From: Torymus aiolomorphi
Taxonomy: Eukaryota; Arthropoda; Insecta; Hymenoptera; Torymidae
DNA length: 64,000 bases
NCBI GenBank assembly: GCA_036365515.1
Contig: CM070877.1
Span: 91,140,522-91,204,521 of the forward strand
Reading direction: 5' to 3'
Every line of letters starts with the position of its first letter. The stretch's first letter is position 1. Both the position numbers and the translations under genes were made by a program. A model generated the notes under the pieces. That model searched no databases, was not told the DNA's origin, and was given only the letters and a program-made list of their open reading frames with translations. Shown in pieces: positions 54,053-64,000 of this stretch.

Positions 54053-55678
54053 TTATGAAGATTCATTAATATTATTAGTTTTTGGTTCAGAGTCGATAGA
54101 TGTACATGATTGTAAAAGTTCATCGAATGAGGGTAAAGATTTTAGTTCGGGGAGGCGAAGAGTGGTAGATGGGCTGAATTGATACTTGTGGGATGAATCA
54201 AAAGACACAGTTTTAGGCTTTAATTCAGTTTGCGTGGCGATGGTAGCAGTTTTGGTAGGCGAAGTGTTAGTTTTGTCCAATGTATCTAGTACTGTGTATG
54301 TACGGTGCGAGTCGGACGGCATGGCTGAGTGTATGGTGTATTTGATATGAATGACGAAGATAATGTATGAGGTAACGAGTAGTAGGAGAATGCCAATGAG
54401 TGTGTAAAGTACGATTCGAATGGTTGCGATGTTTCTTTGTGTGGTCTCCAGTTGTGTTGTGGTTGGCACTCTTAGTTGTATATTAGATTTTAAGTGGGCT
54501 CCGATAGTCTTAGGTTCCGTATGATATGGTAGTATCTGTCCGGAGTAATGATCTCACAGTTTGGGTCCGTTTGGAGGATTCCAAATTCATGGAACAATAG
54601 TTTTGATGGTGGTTGCTGGTTGCATCTTACTTCGATCTTCTCGATATGTGGCGCGAAGAATAGCCATTCGTTGGTTACTTGAAGGTGTGTCCACTGTGTC
54701 CGCGTTTGTATTATGTCCCGGATGTTGCACAGATCCCAATTGATTATTGTTGAGTTTTGTAATATTTGAGACTCAAATGTGGCTGTGGTATGAAGTGGTA
54801 TTGGTTGGTTGCAGTAAATAGTTTGGTCCTGTTTAAGACACTTTTCTATTGTCTTTAGTAAGATATGTTGGGTTTCGTTTCGTTTTTGGGCTATGAAATG
54901 GTTTATAGTCTCAATGGTTGCTGATACCTTATCTCCTTGAGGTGCAAGTACTGGATGTATGCGATAAAGTTGAAATTCGGCGGCGGAGTATAGCAAAATT
55001 TTGATTTTGAAGGTATCTATGTCGGCAACCTTCTTGAAGTCTAATGAGTGGATATTTATATCTGGAAGTTTTGCGTTCGGTTTCTGTTCGTTTATTAATT
55101 TCTTCAGATTTGTTAAGAAGTTGGAAGGTATTAGTTGGGAACTAATTCTCTTATCTAAGAATGATTTTATAACTTCGACTATTGCTGCGCATGCTTCAGT
55201 TTGTGCGTCGATAAAAGCTTCTATTAGGTTCCATTGTATGTGCACTCTGGAGCTAGGTGTGTCGATTGCGTATTTCCGTAGTTCTTGAATAATCTTCAAT
55301 TTTTTGCTCAATCTATTATCAATATTATAAGCTTCTCTATTGTGTTGGTGTGGCGGAATAGGTTCCGTAAGGTTGAAGATTTGTTGTAGTATTCTGATGA
55401 CTGATGTATATTTTCTTTTAAGTATGGTCGTCTTGGTTTCGCATTGTATATCATCTGCATAAGTACGAGCTATACGTAAGATATGATGGTAAGTGATGTG
55501 TGTGTCTATAATGATGTCCTGAAGGTTGATTTCGATGATAACGGTGTAGCGATTTGTTTGTAATGACAAGTTACATATGCATGTATTCGAAGTATAGGCC
55601 GGGGTTTTTGGGTAGTAACGAAATTTGTGGCTGAGCCATAACAGTTGTTACGTGAAACAGGAAGAGTAGAGCGATCAT
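54053..55678 (-). pseudogene. ERV2 second envelope-like gene (env2), lacking cleavage site and fusion peptide
   Basis: ATG 55678 starts a signal peptide (IALLFLFHVTTVMA) followed by NPGLYFEYM, parallel to NPGIYYER in env1. A frame change near 55570 leads to the main ectodomain (54490-55569). Shared landmarks with env1 and ERV1 env include LYRIHPVLAPQ and WTHLQ...WLFFAP...C...FGI. A second frame change near 54480 leads to a membrane segment (IVLYTLIGILLLLVTSYIIF) and a Ser/Thr-rich tail. No RxKR furin site or GxIG fusion-peptide stretch was seen. It looks like a duplicated envelope that lost the fusion module, perhaps a receptor-binding or modulatory glycoprotein. Confidence 0.75.
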
Positions 55679-55684
55679 GTCTTT

Positions 55685-55702
55685 CTGTTGGCAAAAAAAA
55701 AT
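55685..55702 (-). promoter_or_regulatory. Predicted 3' splice site before ERV2 env2
   Basis: Minus strand CATTTTTTTTTGCCAACAG, then six bases, then ATG 55678. A strong pyrimidine tract and CAG suggest a separate spliced message. Confidence 0.55.
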
Positions 55703-55810
55703 GAGAATTGCCTGAGAATTATTACCGTGATTTATATGTACTTAGGTATTACTTATAATTCATAAATCTTTAAAGTATGTATGCACCACACCCTATTAAT
55801 TTTTTTTTTT

Positions 55811-57720
55811 TTAGTTATCGCTTTCTTCTGAGTGGTCTGGAGCTTGTTCGATTCCGTCGATGTCTCTTAGACCGGAGGAGGTGCGAAGTGCATAAGGTGG
55901 ATGTTCGGTTGCATTTATTGATCGCAAGGCGTCAAATTGGTAACTATTGGAACGAGTTGTAGGCTTTGGTTCCTCTTTCTTTGTCCATGGTATGAATTTG
56001 AAATGTTTTACACAGTTAACTATTATAAATACTATTATAATAGTTCCAATTATGTAGGATCCAATAGTACTGTATAGTAGGTGCGATCGTAATGTTACTT
56101 CTGATTGGTTTACAAGGAATGCTTCGTATTGATCTTGTATTGAATCTAGAGTAAGACCAGTTTTGAGGTTTCCGGGGTTTGGTTTTCCTAGGATTCTAGG
56201 TATAATCACGGTTTTGTTTAAACTGTGATATTTTAAGAATTGTCTGTCTATGCTTGTTACATTAAGTTTAATTTGTAGTACATACATGAATTCGCTAGAA
56301 TAGCCTATTGTTTTCATTCCGACCATTGTTGTGTGTTCGTGCCTGGCGAAACGTCTGGGTTTCAATTGTACGATACCTATTCCGGAGATTGTTGTTAAGT
56401 TGTGTTGTTCTCCAGGGCACAAAATTTGTAAGGTACTTGGGTCGTGTACTGAGAATAACCATCCATCTAAGGAGTCCAAATGGATCCAGTAAGGTTCAAA
56501 ATTAGGTAATAGTTTTACTTTATATTTTTTTATGTTATGTTCACTTGGTTGATTTAATAGGAGATACTCGCAGGCTGTACTATCGTCGGCTTCATGAATG
56601 GGTTGGTTGTGTGTGCAAATTCTGTAGTGGAAGGTGTGTTTGCATTGATTCAAATTATTTTGTGTGAGGAAACTAAATGAGCATTTATCGTGGCTAAGAG
56701 ATATGTATGGTGCTTGAGGTTGTATATAAGATGATATTAAATGGTCTTGGTGTTGTTGAGGTATCGGTACTGGATGCATTTGGTAGACTTCTGTTGCAAA
56801 TTTATTTAGCAGTGGGATACGAATTTCGGCTAAGAAATTGTTGTCTCTGTATGCTAGTTTAACTGAGGCGACTTCTGACAATTTGTCAGTCCTTGCATGC
56901 ATTGTGGGTAAGGGAAATTCGTATCCAGAATGCATGTCAGTAATTTGACGTATTATGTTCTGTAAGCTGGTAGCTGATAATAATGATGGGTGGGGGTGAC
57001 CGAGATGAGCGGAATGAATTGCTTGTGTTAAGGTTTGAAATGTATCCTTATACAAATGTAGAGCAGTGTCAATGGCATTTGTTGTTTCTGTAAAACGCCT
57101 AGTTATTTCGAAATAGTACCATTTATTGCTTATATCGTTCATTTCTACAATTTTTTGTTCATATGTCTCCAGGCTCTGGTTAATGGATGTTTTCATTTCA
57201 GTTAAATCATTGTTTATCGAGGCGAGTTGATGTTGGACTATGTGAGTCTCTTCTTTTGCAAGTTTGGCAAGGGTTGTTTCTCCCTTGAATAATTCTTCTA
57301 TTCTCTTGTTGTAATATTCCCCATCATTTTCATTGAGTGTTCCAAAAAGTGTTCGGCTTATGCTTCCTATAAATCCGAATGGGGCTCCTTTTGATTGTTG
57401 AAGCTTTAGGGGTAGGAATCGTTTCCGATTCGTCTACTTCCGTCATAGAATCAATAAGGTTGTTATACAGTTTCTTAGTGGTTTTGTTTATTTCTTCAAA
57501 AAGTATATTCTTTTTACTAGTCAGTCACATAGGTTGGGGTAGTTTTGGCTTCGTACACAAGAATCGCGTAATTTTTGTCCTGGTAAAATGAAGGGCATTG
57601 TAATGTAGGGGTTTTATATTTATAAATATAATTATTTTCCAGTCTGTTTCGGTATAATGCATATCTTGTAGTCTTTCGTAATATATTCCTGGGTTGGGGT
57701 TTAATGATTGTACTTGATGT
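55811..57720 (-). pseudogene. env: ERV2 first envelope (env1, baculovirus F-like), broken
   Basis: The N-terminal part (NPGIYYERL, WKIIIFINI) is in frame with the end of pol at about 57560-57690. The fusion-peptide-like stretch PFGFIGSISRTLFGTL is in a different frame near 57330-57395. The main ectodomain, YQMHPVPIPQ, WIHLD...WLFSVHD, a membrane segment (IGSYIIGTIIIVFIIVNCV) and the tail are in the 461-residue frame 55811-57196. At least two frame changes separate these parts. Family features match the ERV1 envelope throughout. Confidence 0.85.
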
Positions 57721-59277
57721 GTTTGTTCGCAGTTAATGGCACTACTATCACCATCAGGAGAGTAAGGATCATCTGAAACAGGTCGACGATATGCTAGTTT
57801 TACTTTATCCATATGTTTGAGTTTATGCTTGTTAGTATCTGTTTCTAGAATGAGGTTATGTTTTTCTAATATTTGTATTATTTTGTAAGGTCCTATGTAG
57901 GTTCTATCTAGTTTATTTTTCCTGTGTTCTTTGAGTACATATACTAGGTCGCCGGGGGAGTATGAACGGGTTTTGACCTTCTTGTCATAGTATCGCTTGG
58001 TCCTATGTTTTGATTTTATTAAATTATTAGTAACGATTTGTTTCGTATCCTCCATTAGGGTGATAAGTTCTTGCATGTAGTTTATATCTGTCTCTAGTTT
58101 GTCTGTTGGTAGTGAGGTAGGTACTCTTGCGGGTTTTCCAAAGATTAGTTCAAATGGTGTGAAATTTGTAGATTCGTGTACACTTGTGTTGTATGAGAAG
58201 GTGGCGAATGGTAAAATTTTATCCCAATCTTCATATTTTTCAATGTATTGGCGAATATATTCTGTTAGTACTAAATGACTTCTTTCCAAAGCACCATTAG
58301 ATTGTGGGTGGTAGCCGGAAGTGGTGACTTAGTTTATTTTAAATATTCTTGATAATTGTTGCATGACTTTGCCAATTAGTGCGGGTGCTTTATCGGAGAG
58401 TATTGTTTGTGGTGATCCATAAATGGTTATGACATGTCTTGAATGTTGGGAACGGCGATGGCTATACAATATTTCGTTAAGTTATCCTGTATCATGAAGA
58501 TGTGTTTGTTACCATCAGGTGTGATAGGTAGAGGTCCTACGGTGTCTATGGAAATTTTTGCGAATTGTTCTATAGGGGTATCAGTGATGATCATTGGTTC
58601 TCGGTTTTTGATGCTCACTAGTTTTAGTTCTTGACATTTGGTGCAATTGCGTAGGTATTCAGTGATTTCTTGCTTCACACGTTGCCAAAAGTATTTTTCT
58701 CTAATCCTTATGTAAGTTTTAGTTATACCTCTGTGACCTCCGATGACGCTATCGTGGTTTTCTTCTATGATTTTCTTTCTTATGTCGTCGGGGGGATGGT
58801 AGTTGTACCATAACAAATAGAAATATGGCATTCACAATCCTTCAGAGTTTCTTTTAATATGTCTGAGAATGTTGAAAAGGGCATTTTGTCTATCAAATCA
58901 TTTTGTTTTGATAATAGCAAAGTTTTTAGTTTATAACGTTTTATAACATCTCCTGCGTTCTTAAGTACTGTATACAGGTCTTGTTGTGAAAATTCTTGAA
59001 AGTGTTTCTTTAAAAGAATTGCACTAAATATTATATGTTTCCCGTTGGGAGTAATTGTTACTTCACCCTGGTCTGCTTTTGTTTGTTTAACATTGTTTAT
59101 GTCAATTCGGCCGAAATCGAGCAACAATTTAGTCAGGGCTGATGAATCCACAATCTTGGGTTCTGGATTACGTAGATTTGTTGGATAAAATAATTTCAGA
59201 GGTATGATGTCCAAGGGTTTTATTTCTTGACATATTACTATGACTTCTTCAGGTTCTTCAGAGGATTCTTCAGAGTC
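57525..59277 (-). pseudogene. pol: ERV2 pol remnant (integrase and preceding segment)
   Basis: The first frame (58780-59277, open upstream to 59277) reads an acidic start and a segment that fits the RNase H-integrase connection. The integrase frame (58427-58831) has the HHCC zinc domain (H26, H33, C63, C66) and the first catalytic Asp in KISIDTVGPLP. The second Asp (LSDKAPAL) and the Glu (NGALERSH) fall in 58290-58430, where an in-frame TAA precedes the Glu. The C-terminal frame (57525-58289) carries the YYDKKVK...PGDLVYVL tail and then runs in frame into the env1 N-terminus. Protease and RT are absent. Confidence 0.85.
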
Positions 59278-59921
59278 TTATTCAAGTTTCTGGTGTAGTG
59301 TCTAGAGTATAAGGGCGCTGTGCGCTATTGTTAACTTGTTTAAGTGGTGACCAACCTAATGGAAATCACAGGTTTTAAATGTTTTCGAATACTGAAGTTC
59401 CAATTTCTGGATCATTTAGTAGTTCTCAGATGAGTTTTACCAATTGATTTTTTCATTTCAATAGTCTCCTTTGAGTTTTGTACATATGTATTTTATTTAT
59501 TCAGAGAAAGACTCTTCAATCTGATCCTCGATTCATCATTCGTTTGTTAGAGGAAGTGTATATTTAAATGTCCTTATACTTGTTTTATTCAAGAATTTAT
59601 CGTGATTTCAATATGTTTATTAATTAAATTAAGATTCGTAAAGAACTTTTATTTTTGCTTGTATTGAGAAAATATCTTATGAATTTGTTAATGATATTTA
59701 ATTTATTTTATTTTTATCTGTATAAAAATATATATATTTTTAGTCGGTGATATATTTAAAAAAAAAGATTTATAAACCAGAGTTACTTTTAGTATGTAAG
59801 CAACTACAGAAAATTTTTGTATCTTTTTAAGAGTTTTGCTTAAGATTTTAATTTATGGTGAATAGTTTAACTCAAAGTCAGGGTTCGTAGGAGAAAACTT
59901 CAAATATATTTATTATTTAAA
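59278..59921. other. AT-rich gap in place of ERV2 protease and RT
   Basis: No recognisable coding sequence on either strand. The element lost its RT here by deletion or replacement. Confidence 0.6.
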
Positions 59922-61051
59922 CTATAGAAGGATGTGTTTGGAAGCTAGCAAAATAAAATTTATTAGAAGAGGGAAAATTGCAAAAAAAGGAGTATGAGAA
60001 GAGAGAAAAAAAAACAGAATAGCTATTCGTAGATCACAGGATGATCGGTTTTTACAAAACCGAAGAGATTTTTGTAGATTAATAGAAATGTGTATGTTAA
60101 TTAGAATGTTTTGATTCGGATTCTCAAAATTTTCTTGAAAATCTGTAGTTCTACGTATTATGAGTTTAATTGTATTTGTAAAACTATTTTTTATTTTACA
60201 TAACTTACATATATTTGATTTATTGTTATTACTTAAAAGATTAGACAAATCAATTATAAGAGTTTGACGACTTGAAGCTTTAATCGAACAAGTTTCACTT
60301 GATTCTAGTGGCAGAGGTAAACTATTAACTTCCTTTTGTGCATCGATATTTTCCTTTTGCTTATTACTAGGTTTTAGTTCTTGTAGTTTGGACAAAGTAA
60401 GCTTATTACGATAATGTATAGCTGATAAAGTTACGAAATAGAGTTGCATTTTGTTTAAATATTCAGCACTTAGAGCTCTAGTTTTTAAATCATGATAATC
60501 ATAAGAATCATTTGGTAAAGCATTTCTTATTTCCGCTGTAAGTCCTTTATGAAATGCACTTGAAATTATTTTCTGGAATTTTTCATTTAGCTTATTAGAA
60601 ATGGAGTAATATGTAGTAGAGTAGTAAGTCAATTTAAGTTTGTCCTTGTCAACTATTTTAGAAAACCGATAGTGGTACTCTTCCACTGATTCGTCTAATT
60701 GCATATTTATACCTTCAAAACTTTTTGAAAAATCACGAAAAATCCCGTCTATATTTGGTAGCTGTAGATGGGTGACGTAAAAGCTTAAAAAATTAAGTAG
60801 TTCCGAATAATCGTAGAACTCATATTTTGAAGCTAAATTTTGTGTGCACCACTCAAGCATTCATTAATTAAAATGTGGACATAGTCACCTGATAGATAAG
60901 GTGGAATAAAAGTCGCTTTATAATTAACATAATTCGCAAAAGTTTTGAAATCAATATTACTGCCATCAAATATTGGTAAATCACTTACTAGGTCATATAA
61001 TGAGAATGGCCTAGAGTAATTCATGTTGCCTAAATGCATATTATATAACAA
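59922..61051 (-). pseudogene. gag: ERV2 gag remnant
   Basis: The first frame (60833-61051) has LPIFDGSNIDFKTFANYVN, like the gag N-terminus of Ty3/gypsy and errantivirus elements. The next (59922-60860) continues with YFTH-type helical capsid sequence (SVEEYHYRFSKIVDKDKL, FHKGLTAEIRNALPND). The two overlap near 60845, indicating a frameshift. The end of the second frame becomes hydrophobic and low-complexity, so it probably runs past the true gag end. Confidence 0.72.
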
Positions 61052-61609
61052 TCTGTATTGTATATTAACGTTAGGATGTTATCTTTGTTATTATTTATTT
61101 GTTCAATTGTTTATTTACTTATTTATTTATAGTTGGAAGTAGACAAGTTATTGTGATTTTGCGGTCACCATTTCGAATCAGAATTCCGAAATTTTGATTT
61201 GTTAGAAAGACTAGTAATTGAAATTAATATTTTGCTATTTGTATTCATTTGTATATATATATATTTGCTATAATGGTTCAATTTCATTGGTTTTAAGTTA
61301 GTAAAACAAAATTTCTTAATTTTTATTAATAGATCATGGTTTAATGTTTTTAATTAAATAATTTATTGTCAATAATTTTATTTTATTTATTCTATTTATT
61401 AAACATGTCCCTTAGCAGTTTTGTCAAAAGACGAAAACTTTAATCACACTAATTGTAAGTTAAAGAGTTAGGTATTATGGCAAGTCGATGTTTCTCTCGT
61501 GAATAGCGGTTTAATACAAGAGATCGCTAATTCTTATGAAAAATTGGATTAAAAAAAAATGAATATTATTAGTAGGTATCTTTTTGATACTATTTAATGA
61601 ATTATGTAT

Positions 61610-61644
<35 letters not shown>

Positions 61645-62009
61645 TTATTAATTAATCGTCATTTATTTATCCTTGAAGTAAGATATTTATTTATAACTAT
61701 TAGAAAAATAATTTGTGAATTAAAATGATTATTAATATTTTGTTGATTATTTTCAATAATTGAGTAACTAAATAAATAATTATTTATTTAAACTGTTATA
61801 TTTATTGGTTTTAATGTACTGTATGTGTAGTGTACAGTCCTTTTCTGTTATTTAAATACATTAATATTTGTTTCGGTTTTTCATAGTAATGTCTGTGATT
61901 TACTAAAGGTTCTAAAAGTTGGGCTTGGATTTTCCGTAATTGGTACATTCTACCTGCTCGTTTTTGTCGTGGCATCTATCTTGATCGGGGAGGGGAGAGG
62001 AACAGAGGT
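61052..62009. other. AT-rich non-coding DNA right of ERV2
   Basis: No gene is supported. It includes a (TTTA)n run at about 61608-61650. By position it would be the ERV2 leader or 5' LTR, but no LTR was identified. Confidence 0.4.
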
Positions 62010-62145
62010 GAGTGCAACAGTGCTGCACCTGACAATTCTGTATTGAGCAATGTTCGAGTGCGAAAGTGCCGCACCTTACGAACTGCGTTGAGGAAGGTTC
62101 GAGTGCGAAAGTGCCGCACCTTACGAACTGTATTGGGGAAGGTTG
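62010..62145. repeat. Three ~45-bp tandem repeats, each with a covarying hairpin
   Basis: Units start near 62010, 62056 and 62101. In the first, GTGCA pairs with TGCAC around a seven-base loop. In the other two, GTGCG pairs with CGCAC, so the A-T pair has become G-C on both sides. In the last two an outer pair GTTCG/CGAAC extends the stem. Confidence 0.8.
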
Positions 62146-62587
62146 ATAGATGTCAAGTCAAAATCTAACAGACTCAGTTTAAAAAAAAAAAAAGAAAAAT
62201 TGTTGTGTAAAAAAAATTTTCAAAGTTTTAAATTGGAGGCTTGGTAACCTTATTTATTAACGCGAAATAAGGTAGTCTACTATTTTATTGAATTTACGTT
62301 TCTCTTCTTTGGTTTCAGTTTGTTTGTTATTTTCTAATAAGTCATTTAATTCTTCAATTTCGATGTAGAATTCTATATTTGCAGAGGGAATGCCTGCCAA
62401 GAGCGCAGCTCTTTTAGCTTATTTCTTATTTCCGCCTCTCTTTTTACTATCTTTTGTCATTTATCCGAAATAGTTTTCGTTAGCTTTTGAGAAAAAAATG
62501 TTTTTGAAAGAAAGGATCACCTTTGCATCAAGGGCCGCCGGTGCAATCGTCCCTAAGTCACTAATAGCAGATGTTTTTCCCTCGAAT
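62146..62587. other. Non-coding DNA
   Basis: Nothing recognised between the two hairpin clusters. Confidence 0.35.
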
Positions 62588-62696
62588 TCGCCAGTAAAGC
62601 GAGTTCGTATTTTCGCCAGTAAAGCGAGTTGTAATGAATGAGTTCCCTTGAGTCCGCCAGTAAAGCGTACTCATATCCTCGCCAGTAAAACGAGTT
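62588..62696. repeat. Four copies of a hairpin repeat with loop CAGTAAA
   Basis: CGCCAGTAAAGCG or a close variant occurs near 62589, 62615, 62655 and 62680. The flanks can pair: GAATTCGC with GCGAGTTC in copy 1 and GAGTCCGC with GCGTACTC in copy 3, where the outer bases change on both sides. Confidence 0.75.
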
Positions 62697-63159
62697 CTAA
62701 TGAAATAGTAGTGACCTTGCAAGATGGTGATTCCTTCAATCCCTTTTTGTTAAAACGATTGATCTTTTAATCCGCGCTGACAAGTAAGCAAGAAGAGAGT
62801 GTATATAAAAAAAATAAAAAAAAAAAATTTGAGTTTAGTTGAAGGAAAAGAACTATTATAGTTTAAGTAAAATTTATTTTGATTTTAAGACTTATTTAAT
62901 TATTTAAAAGCAAAGAATAGTTAAATTTGTTTTGTAACAAGGTTATTAAAATTTCTTTTTTGTAATTAGAATATAATAATCGTATTCAGTTATTTCTTTA
63001 ATTAATTTTATTGGTAAATTTTTTTTTATGTAATTAATTTGTTGATAAATTTTTACTCCTTTAATTGAGTTTTCTTCTTACGGTAGGAGTCTTCCTCTGT
63101 CGTAAGGTTGTTCTTTATTAATTTCTGATTTTAAATTGGTTTTATTATTTTTGATTATT
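62697..63159. other. AT-rich non-coding DNA
   Basis: No feature recognised. Confidence 0.35.
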
Positions 63160-63916
63160 TTAGCAGTGATCGACTACCAGTCCATGCACTGCTTACGCGA
63201 AAAGTATTCTTCTTAATCTGAATATTGCGATGAACTACCAATTTATGTGCAATGATTCATTTCTATATGGGTGATGTATTGAACTTCCAGTTCACACACA
63301 GCCCCGTTTAGTATTAAATGTTATCTTTTATTCGTTTTTCGTATTTTATTCGCCTTTGCGTTTTTATTTTATTCCATTCAATTGCCGAAGATAATTTGTT
63401 TATAAGAAAATATTTCTTTAATCTAAATATTGTGATGAACTACCAGTTTATGCACGATATTTTATTCTTACTTAGGTAATGTATCGAACTTCCAGTTCAC
63501 ACACACTCCTGATTAATATTTATTTTATATTTTTTTTTCGTATTCGTTCGCTTTTGCGTTTTAATTTTACTTCATTTTATTTCATATTCATATTCAATTT
63601 ATCTCGTATTCTTGGGCTATATTATTCCCAGTTCAATTATTTTGCTAATCTTATTTATTAGTTTATTTATTTTATTCAATCTTCTTTTATTCTTTTTCTT
63701 TATATTTGTCTTTAATAATTCTTTATATCTTCATTTATCATTTATCGGTAACTTTTTGTACCTCTTTCCTATTCGTATCAAAGTTTAAATTTTTTTATCT
63801 CATAGACCGAAAAATCAAACAATGATAAAAAAAAAATTTATTATTAATTGCGGTTGGCTTTTAGTCGACGCACAATAATTTATTTGTATTCGAGTGATGT
63901 GATTAACTTCTAGTTT
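63160..63916. repeat. Dispersed 'GAACTACCAGTTTATGCAC' motif, six copies, with a ~205-bp duplication
   Basis: Variants lie near 63169, 63231, 63274, 63435, 63484 and 63901. The block with motifs 2-3 repeats as motifs 4-5 at a distance of about 205 bp, including 'CGTATT...CGCTTTTGCGTTTT'. It contains no supported gene. Function unknown. Confidence 0.7.
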
Positions 63917-64000
63917 ATGCACATTGCCGATTTATTAATATTATTATTAATAATATTTATTATATGTTTCTATAATATTTGTATCTTTTAGTTATCCGTT

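Larger units (their letters stand above)
54053..61051 (-). mobile_element. ERV2: errantivirus-like retroelement with two envelope-like genes, defective
   Basis: Minus-strand order is gag (59922-61051), an AT-rich gap where protease and RT should be, a post-RNase H segment and integrase (57525-59277), env1 (55811-57720) and env2 (54053-55678). All genes carry frame breaks. No LTR pair was found. The element is more AT-rich than ERV1, and its envelope is of the same family. Confidence 0.85.

Noticed and set aside
63479..63661. 60-codon Phe-rich frame at the right edge
   Set aside because: Low-complexity T-rich DNA only.
61052..64000. 5' LTR of ERV2
   Set aside because: Position is right, but no matching sequence was found on the other side of the element, so no LTR is called.

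Overview
The window is AT-rich eukaryotic DNA made almost entirely of mobile elements and satellites. The set (Penelope-like element with GIY-YIG, mariner, Tc1/mariner-type DDE element, insect errantivirus-like elements with baculovirus-F-type envelopes, long TA tracts) suggests an arthropod, most likely an insect. No intact host gene was recognised. The only host-like coding sequence seen is a decayed fragment resembling the second-largest subunit of RNA polymerase III.

Layout. 1-16423: head-to-tail array of a Penelope-like retroelement (PLE), one partial and five complete units with a 2860-2861 bp period. Every unit carries a TATA/initiator core promoter abutting a hammerhead-ribozyme-like motif, then an 818-codon reverse transcriptase plus GIY-YIG gene. 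Two genes are intact (5055-7511, 10776-13232). 16424-23458: TA tract, dispersed repeats, a 48-bp perfect inverted repeat and a broken gene of an unidentified family (18887-20733, minus). 23459-33254: possible giant fold-back structure whose ends are the same ~127-bp satellite in opposite orientation; inside lie other satellites, two large palindromes and a truncated mariner. 33421-42725 (minus): errantivirus-like element 1 (ERV1), with gag, pol and env all broken and a 2.2-kb region after env holding several RRM-like domains and a small Cys/His protein. 42786-46753: TA tracts, an inverted pair of a 'TTTATGGAGCCC' repeat, and a 3.2-kb Tc1/mariner-type element with very long arms. 47759-48040: pol III subunit fragment. 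49283-52778: head-to-head PLE pair with a 13-bp target-site duplication. 54053-61051 (minus): errantivirus-like element 2 (ERV2), with gag remnant, integrase and two tandem envelope-like genes, but no reverse transcriptase. 61052-64000: non-coding, with clusters of short hairpin-forming repeats.

How parts may work together. In each PLE unit the predicted start site lies one base upstream of the ribozyme motif, so promoter and ribozyme define the same unit boundary. This fits processing of multimeric array transcripts. In both ERVs the genes after pol tend to be preceded by a good 3' splice site just before their ATG, suggesting separate spliced messages. All of this is read from sequence; no alignment, folding program or database search was run.
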